Position numbers and translations under genes: made by a program
Part shown: one piece after another, positions 1 through 5,222 of the stretch
Position numbering within the stretch: position 1 is the stretch's first letter
Layout of the letters: each line of letters opens with the position of its first letter
Source: a bacterium
GTDB lineage: Bacteria > Latescibacterota > UBA2968 > GCA-2709665
NCBI GenBank assembly: GCA_027619145.1
Contig: JAQCGA010000337.1
Span: forward strand, 1 to 5,222
DNA: 5,222 nucleotides
Direction: 5' to 3'
The notes under the pieces: generated by a model
The model's database searches: none
What the model was told of the DNA's origin: nothing
Seen by the model: the letters and a program-made list of their open reading frames with translations, nothing else

Positions 1-1
1 C

Positions 2-1525
2 CTTCTCCTTTTCTTTTACTTCTATCCCACCCTCACCATCGCCCAACCCATCCCCTGCGGCACCCCCTATCTCCCATCCCATTCATCCCTCTCCAAACCC
101 ACCATCGCCCCCCAGGCCACCGGTCCCTTCAAAGTAGGAGACCCACTCACCGTACCCGCCTACAGCTTCAGCGATGGACTCCACTACCAGACCACCACAA
201 CCTGCCGTGTTGTGGGCGAATCCTGTTACATCTTTGTCGAAGACGACATCTGGGGAACCTCACGCGTCACCCAGGCCGCCTTAAACGCCCTCGTTACCGC
301 CTTCGACCACAGCACACCCAGATATACAGACCGGGGAATCTTCAGCGTGGACACTCAGGTCTTTGGCCCTCCTCCAAATGTGGACAACGACCCCCGCATC
401 CTCATCGTTGTCCTCGACATTCTGGACAGCGTTATCAGCGGCACCTTCATTGGTTATTATGATGTCGCAAACCAGGTCTCTCCCGTCTCCCGCGAAATCG
501 TTTACCTGGACAGCAACCCCCTCAACCTCAACAGCGCCCTCGCCCGCGCCACCCTCGCCCACGAATTCCAACACATGTTACATTGGAAAGCAGATCCCAA
601 CGAAGACAAATGGGTAGATGAAGGCTGCTCCGAATACGCCGAACTCGCCTGCGGATACCGAGACACCACAACAGCTACAGGCTCGTCTTTTCTCCAGGTA
701 CCCAACGTCCTCAAAAGCCCGGACCCTACATTCCCAATCCCGGCCACCCTCAGCATCACCAACCCCGTTGGCTGGGGGGGAGACGCGGCCGTCTTTCTCT
801 TCGACCAGGTTTTTTTTATGATCACCTATTTCGCAGAACAGTACGGGGACACCGCCGTTGCACGCCTGGTTTCTCAAACCGAAAATAGCATTGCAGGCTT
901 CAACCGCACCTTCGAAGCCCTGGGCTTGCCCGAACGCTTCGAGCACTTCTTCGGCCAGTGGTCCGCCGCCCTCTTTCTGGACAACGCAAACAAACTGGGA
1001 TACCGCAGCCTGAACGTCGGCCCCGTTCGCCGAGATACCCTCTCCGTTCCTCTACAAAACGCAGGTGGCCAATTACAAAAATGGGGCCTCGACTATTACG
1101 TCATAGACGCCATCCCTCCATTCAGCATCAACGTCACCCCCCCGTCCGATGCCAACCTGCTCGTCACCCTCATCTCAGAAACAAACGACGCCTCTGCTGC
1201 TTTCCCCGTCGTTCTGCCTGCCGGCTCCACCCGCCGCATCGGTGCGTACAGTCCCGGCCGCATCACCCTGGCCATCACACGCACCTCAGGCAACAACAAC
1301 ACCTACGCCTTCTCCATAACCGCATTAAACGGCACTTCCGTAGCCGCCTCAGACTTCGATATCAGCGGCCGTGTTGAACTGGCAGACTTCATCGCCTTTG
1401 CCGCACACTACGAAAAATCCGCCGGACAACCCGGCTTCGATCCCACCTTCGACCTGAATGGGGATAACGAAGTCTCTTTCTCAGACTTCATCCTCTTCGC
1501 CCGCAACTTCGGCGCAACCCCATAA
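2..1525 (+). CDS. Secreted HExxH zinc metalloprotease with C-terminal dockerin-like EF-hand pair (5' end outside window)
   Basis: This is probably an exported gluzincin-type zinc endopeptidase. The reading frame is open from base 2, so the gene starts left of the window and 507 residues are visible. The first residues (LLLFFYFYPTLTIAQP) look like the core and cleavage region of a signal peptide. HEFQH at residues 187-191 (bases 560-574) gives two zinc-binding histidines and the catalytic glutamate. WVDEGCSEYAE follows, with Glu207 or Glu211 as the likely third ligand; Glu211 has thermolysin-like spacing. The middle part is probably beta-rich. The C-terminus carries two EF-hand-like loops, DFDISGRVELAD (from residue 451) and DLNGDNEVSFSD (from residue 484), separated as in type I dockerins. 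Five cysteines are visible. The GTG at 212 is not a credible start because it would remove the signal peptide and 70 open codons. The nearest resemblance is to M30/hyicolysin-like or M6-like secreted proteases; the exact family is uncertain and the substrate unknown. Confidence 0.85.
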   Translation, partial: LLLFFYFYPTLTIAQPIPCGTPYLPSHSSLSKPTIAPQATGPFKVGDPLTVPAYSFSDGLHYQTTTTCRVVGESCYIFVEDDIWGTSRVTQAALNALVTAFDHSTPRYTDRGIFSVDTQVFGPPPNVDNDPRILIVVLDILDSVISGTFIGYYDVANQVSPVSREIVYLDSNPLNLNSALARATLAHEFQHMLHWKADPNEDKWVDEGCSEYAELACGYRDTTTATGSSFLQVPNVLKSPDPTFPIPATLSITNPVGWGGDAAVFLFDQVFFMITYFAEQYGDTAVARLVSQTENSIAGFNRTFEALGLPERFEHFFGQWSAALFLDNANKLGYRSLNVGPVRRDTLSVPLQNAGGQLQKWGLDYYVIDAIPPFSINVTPPSDANLLVTLISETNDASAAFPVVLPAGSTRRIGAYSPGRITLAITRTSGNNNTYAFSITALNGTSVAASDFDISGRVELADFIAFAAHYEKSAGQPGFDPTFDLNGDNEVSFSDFILFARNFGATP

Positions 1526-1558
1526 AAAAAACGCCCGTATCTTTAAAAGACACAGACG
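1524..1558 (-). terminator. Rho-independent terminator of the minus-strand operon
   Basis: Read on the minus strand, bases 1558-1532 form a hairpin with arms CGUCUGUGUCU and AGAUACGGGCG (11 pairs, three of them G-U) and a loop of about five bases. It is followed directly by eight U residues (1531-1524). It lies about 65 bases after the stop codon of the PAS-HisKA gene. On the plus strand the G-U pairs become A-C mismatches and no T-run follows, so it should work in one direction only. The U-tract overlaps the TAA stop (1523-1525) of the convergent protease gene. Confidence 0.8.
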
Positions 1559-1622
1559 ACAATTTCATAGCCCTTCATTGGGGACGGGCTGCAGTGCGAA
1601 AAATTTCGTAGACCTTCGTACT

Positions 1623-2675
1623 TTACTCTCCCAACCCCAGATCCAGCATCTTTGGCCCTTCAGAAATATAATCCTTGGTCTTCACTTCTTCTACAGACCG
1701 CAACCGTTTCGTCACCTCCGCAATCCGCTTGGCGTCCTGCTCGATCTGTCTCAACCTCGCCCGCACCTTCTCGTCCATGCTTGCTTCCGAAAGCAACAGC
1801 ATCTGCGCCGTTGCCAGAATCGTAGTCAGCGGATTGTTCACCTCGTGGTTCACCGTAATCGCCGTTTCCCGAACTGCCTCCAACCGTTGTGCAACAATCT
1901 CCGCCTGACGCAGCTCTTCCTGTAACCGCACCTTCTCCGTTACATCTTCCGAAACCTGAATGGCCCCAATCATCCGTCCGTGCTGATCCTTCAGCGGGGT
2001 AATTTCTACCGCAAGCACCAGGTCGCCTTCTGGCGTCGTATACACCCGGTGCGGATCTTCATAACTCTTCCCCTCCTCCAGCACCCGCTTTGTGATCTTG
2101 TCCCAGGCCAAATCCTGATCCTGTGGAGACAGCTCCGAAATGGGCATCCCAATGGCCTCTACCCAGTTCAGCCAGGTACCTACCCGGTGTAAGAACCCCT
2201 CCTGCGCCCGATTCATATTCGTAACACGCATCTCCTTGTTCAGCACCACAACACCCAGTTGAATATTGTTCAAAATATCTTCCAGATAGCGCCGCGCAAG
2301 CTCCTGTGTTTCGTCAAAACGAATCTGTTGCGTCACATCGTTAAACAGCAACACGTAGGCCCGATTTTCATCCAGCATCCCCACCGCCACCTCATAACTC
2401 CGCCCTCCCCGCTCCCAGCGAAATTGCGCCTCGCTTCCAGGCCGTCGCACCCGCTCCAGGGCAGGCTGAACCAGCTCGAGAAACGCCTGCTCTGCACCCA
2501 GTGCCTCACTCAATTCCCGCACCCCTTCCTCCCTGCGCCCCGGATACACACGTACGCCAAAAACAGAAAACCCCTTCCGGCTGCCGGCGAGGGGTTTCAA
2601 ATCCTCATCCACCATCAACAATGCGCACGGCGCATGAATCAACGAATCCAGGTTCAGTTCCAAATTCACCCTCAC
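1623..2675 (-). CDS. PAS-PAS-HisKA signalling protein lacking a HATPase domain
   Basis: This looks like a cytoplasmic sensor related to histidine kinases. Residues about 8-120 form a degenerate PAS-like domain ending in FNDVTQQIRF. Residues about 128-250 form a clearer PAS domain ending in VSEDVTEKVRLQEEL. Residues about 255-330 form a HisKA dimerisation helix pair with the H-box NHEVNNPLTTI, where His277 is the predicted phospho-acceptor. The protein then stops with MLDLGLGE, so the N, G1 and G2 boxes of the ATP-binding domain are absent. There are no transmembrane segments. The start is GTG at 2675, 13 bases after the HDOD stop, with no good Shine-Dalgarno; GTG at 2669 is an alternative. 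The gene is last in the operon and is followed by a terminator. It may be a phospho-acceptor or dimerising adaptor that relies on another kinase, or a purely sensory protein. Domain calls are firm; the role is inference. Confidence 0.85.
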   Translation of the reverse strand: MRVNLELNLDSLIHAPCALLMVDEDLKPLAGSRKGFSVFGVRVYPGRREEGVRELSEALGAEQAFLELVQPALERVRRPGSEAQFRWERGGRSYEVAVGMLDENRAYVLLFNDVTQQIRFDETQELARRYLEDILNNIQLGVVVLNKEMRVTNMNRAQEGFLHRVGTWLNWVEAIGMPISELSPQDQDLAWDKITKRVLEEGKSYEDPHRVYTTPEGDLVLAVEITPLKDQHGRMIGAIQVSEDVTEKVRLQEELRQAEIVAQRLEAVRETAITVNHEVNNPLTTILATAQMLLLSEASMDEKVRARLRQIEQDAKRIAEVTKRLRSVEEVKTKDYISEGPKMLDLGLGE

Positions 2676-2688
2676 GTCAGGTATAACA

Positions 2689-3507
2689 CTACCGTACTAC
2701 ATCCCTCATCTCATCTACCATCGTATCCATAATCTCCTGCAAATCATCTTTCTTCAACTTCAACGTCTGCATGGCCTCTTCAGACAGCACCGGGATACGT
2801 GCATCTCCGCCCGAACCAAATCCCTCGGCCCGCACCAGAATATCTGCAAGATGCAGCACCGCCGTCCGGTCTGCATGCTGGCGCGACGGATGAAAACTAT
2901 GATGATACATAATGGGCTCTACGAGTTGGCTGGGAAGTTGCCATTTTTCTAGCAGCCAACCACCAATATTCGCGTGCGTAACCTCCATGACTTCTTCTTC
3001 AGCTTTATAAAAAAGCATCTTCTCATTCTGCACGCGCTGCACCACCTCGTCGAACACATCCTTCATATGCTCTTCCATCACCACCTTGCCCAAATCGTGC
3101 AGCAACCCCGTCACGCTCACTTCTTCCGGATCGTCCAGATCCACGTACCGCGCAATAATACCGCAGGTACGCGCACACGCCAGCGAATGCTGCCAGAGCC
3201 CCTCCATAGATTGCGCCATCATATCCAGCACAGAGGTAGACAGCACCAGCGTTTTCACAACATTAAACCCCAGCAGCACCATCGCATGCGGAATGGTCGA
3301 AATGGGCTGCGAAAATCCGTAAAATCCGGAATTCACCAGCTTCAGTACTTTGGCCGAAAGCACCTGGTCTTTGGCAATCTCCTTGCCCACCTCACTTGCT
3401 GTGGTATCCGGGTTATCCAGCATTTGAGTAATGCGCGTCACACTACCTGGCAAGGTAGGCAACGATGTAATCTTTTCCACCAGTCGCCGCATCTCAGCTC
3501 GTTCCAT
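2689..3507 (-). CDS. HDOD domain protein
   Basis: HDOD proteins are HD-superfamily relatives that act mostly as regulatory scaffolds in bacterial signalling. An HDOD domain fills roughly residues 14-215 of 272. It begins with the typical LPTLPGSV, then DQVLSAKVLKLVNSGFYG, the helix LWQHSLACAR, GLLHDLGK, THANIGGWLLEKW and MYHHSFHP. Unlike many family members it keeps a full set of HD-type residues: His107, His137-Asp138, His178, His202, His203 and Asp222. A helical tail follows. I chose ATG at 3507 because GAGGT sits nine bases upstream and HDOD proteins usually begin just before the LPxLP motif. An in-frame GTG at 3528 would add seven residues and overlap the preceding gene. It lies seven bases after the small-protein gene and 13 bases before the PAS-HisKA gene, so all three are probably co-translated. 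Family assignment is secure; the partner and activity are unknown. Confidence 0.9.
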   Translation of the reverse strand: MERAEMRRLVEKITSLPTLPGSVTRITQMLDNPDTTASEVGKEIAKDQVLSAKVLKLVNSGFYGFSQPISTIPHAMVLLGFNVVKTLVLSTSVLDMMAQSMEGLWQHSLACARTCGIIARYVDLDDPEEVSVTGLLHDLGKVVMEEHMKDVFDEVVQRVQNEKMLFYKAEEEVMEVTHANIGGWLLEKWQLPSQLVEPIMYHHSFHPSRQHADRTAVLHLADILVRAEGFGSGGDARIPVLSEEAMQTLKLKKDDLQEIMDTMVDEMRDVVR

Positions 3508-3514
3508 ACCCCGC

Positions 3515-3823
3515 CTACCTCGACTCACGATTCAAAAGATGCTCCTTAGCGATCTTCTTCATTTCCATCATCAAAGAATTCTCTTCCAGCCCTTCAAATC
3601 GAACTTCCAATTCTGCCATCAAATCTTCAAAAGTTTTGGGCGGCGGTGCATTCGGATCGTTCCCTTCCACCAGAAGCTCTCGCACCCCCATCTTGCGCAT
3701 CCGTTCAATTAATGCAGGAGACAGTTTCGCCCCCTTGGGCAAAATCACCATGCCTCGCCCATTTTTAACCGGCTCAACAACTTCATCTCCCGGTTTTGCC
3801 TCTTCCAGCAAAATCGACCGCAT
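3515..3823 (-). CDS. Small protein resembling the N-terminal accessory domain of HD-GYP/HDOD proteins
   Basis: This 102-residue soluble protein has no signal peptide or membrane segment. Residues about 5-55 follow a pattern I recognise from N-terminal regions of HD-GYP-type proteins: a glycine-rich beta portion (PGDEVVEPVKNGRGMVILPKG) with GAKLSPALIERMRKMGVRELLVEG after it. A proline-rich linker (NAPPPK) leads to a charged helix (FEDLMAELEVRFEGLEE) and a basic C-terminus. The start is ATG at 3823 with AAAGG six bases upstream, inside the repeat. It is encoded directly before the HDOD gene with only seven bases between them, so it is probably a separately encoded partner of the HDOD protein. 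The similarity is recalled from pattern, not from a search, and no enzymatic residues are visible. Confidence that it is a real gene is high, because of its position and RBS; confidence in the role is low. Confidence 0.75.
   Translation of the reverse strand: MRSILLEEAKPGDEVVEPVKNGRGMVILPKGAKLSPALIERMRKMGVRELLVEGNDPNAPPPKTFEDLMAELEVRFEGLEENSLMMEMKKIAKEHLLNRESR
3517..3521 (-). promoter_or_regulatory. Shine-Dalgarno GAGGT for the HDOD gene
   Basis: GAGGT on the minus strand lies nine bases before the ATG at 3507 and covers the stop codon region of the upstream small-protein gene. It favours ATG 3507 over the in-frame GTG at 3528 as the HDOD start. It also suggests that translation of the two genes is linked by ribosomes finishing the first. 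Confidence 0.6.
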
Positions 3824-3829
3824 CTTTTG

Positions 3830-3863
3830 CCTTTCCCTTCGCGTCTTTGCGCCTTTGCGTGAG
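3830..3863. repeat. Short intergenic repeat with 8-base periodicity
   Basis: The gap between the YkgJ-type gene and the small-protein gene (3824-3871) reads on the minus strand as imperfect 8-base units, CACGCAAA, GGCGCAAA and GACGCGAA, followed by GGGAAAGG. On the plus strand this is the TTTGCG-rich motif. I recall very similar motifs as dispersed intergenic elements in several unrelated bacterial groups, but I cannot check copy number here. The purine-rich end supplies the ribosome binding site (AAAGG, 3834-3830) of the small-protein gene. No promoter-like -35/-10 pair is seen in the gap. Confidence 0.5.
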
Positions 3864-3871
3864 CCGCTTTT

Positions 3872-5222
<1,351 letters not shown>

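Noticed and set aside
578..946. Minus-strand frames opposite the protease catalytic region (also 281-574 and 502-825)
   Set aside because: They oppose a clear zinc protease reading frame and carry no motifs; they do not encode the missing HATPase domain.
1569..1590. AGCCC/GGGCT inverted repeat in the convergent spacer as a plus-strand terminator
   Set aside because: The stem is only five pairs with a 12-base loop and no T-run follows, so it is too weak to call.
1597..1620. CGAAAAATTTCG palindrome and two TTCGTA copies in the convergent spacer
   Set aside because: They are short and AT-rich enough to occur by chance, and there is no matching regulator or promoter context.
3508..3528. GTG at 3528 as the HDOD start
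   Set aside because: It would overlap the preceding gene by 14 bases and place the good GAGGT site inside the coding sequence; ATG 3507 fits better.

Overview
The window looks like ordinary chromosomal DNA from an uncultured, moderately GC-rich bacterium. The best hints to its identity are the paired EF-hand/dockerin-like tail on a secreted metalloprotease and the gene order. I associate such tails with candidate phyla such as Latescibacterota or Poribacteria. That placement is from memory and weak. There are no phage, transposon, CRISPR, rRNA or tRNA features.

Layout. Positions 2-1525 (+) hold a secreted zinc metalloprotease whose true start lies left of the window. It is convergent with a five-gene block that fills the rest of the window on the minus strand. 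In transcription order (right to left) the block is: the C-terminal half of enolase (5222-4597, start outside the window); a YkgJ-type cysteine-cluster protein (4600-3872), coupled to enolase through an ATGA overlap; a 48-base gap carrying a short repeat (3871-3824); a 102-residue small protein (3823-3515); an HDOD-domain protein (3507-2689); and a two-PAS protein that ends after a HisKA domain and has no ATPase domain (2675-1623). A strong rho-independent terminator for this block lies at 1558-1524, and its U-tract overlaps the stop codon of the convergent protease gene. No gap exceeds 100 bases.

How the genes may work together. Enolase is central glycolysis, and the YkgJ-type protein is a metal-binding protein of unknown role. 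The last three genes look like a small signalling unit: an accessory domain of the kind often found at the N-terminus of HD-GYP proteins, an HDOD scaffold or regulator, and a PAS sensor with a phospho-accepting histidine helix but no kinase ATPase. They are tightly spaced and probably co-expressed. Joint function is inference.

I see no clearly undescribed system. The most interesting item is the split HDOD/PAS-HisKA signalling module without an ATPase domain. Next are the 8-base-periodic repeat that supplies a ribosome binding site and the dockerin-like protease with no scaffold in sight.
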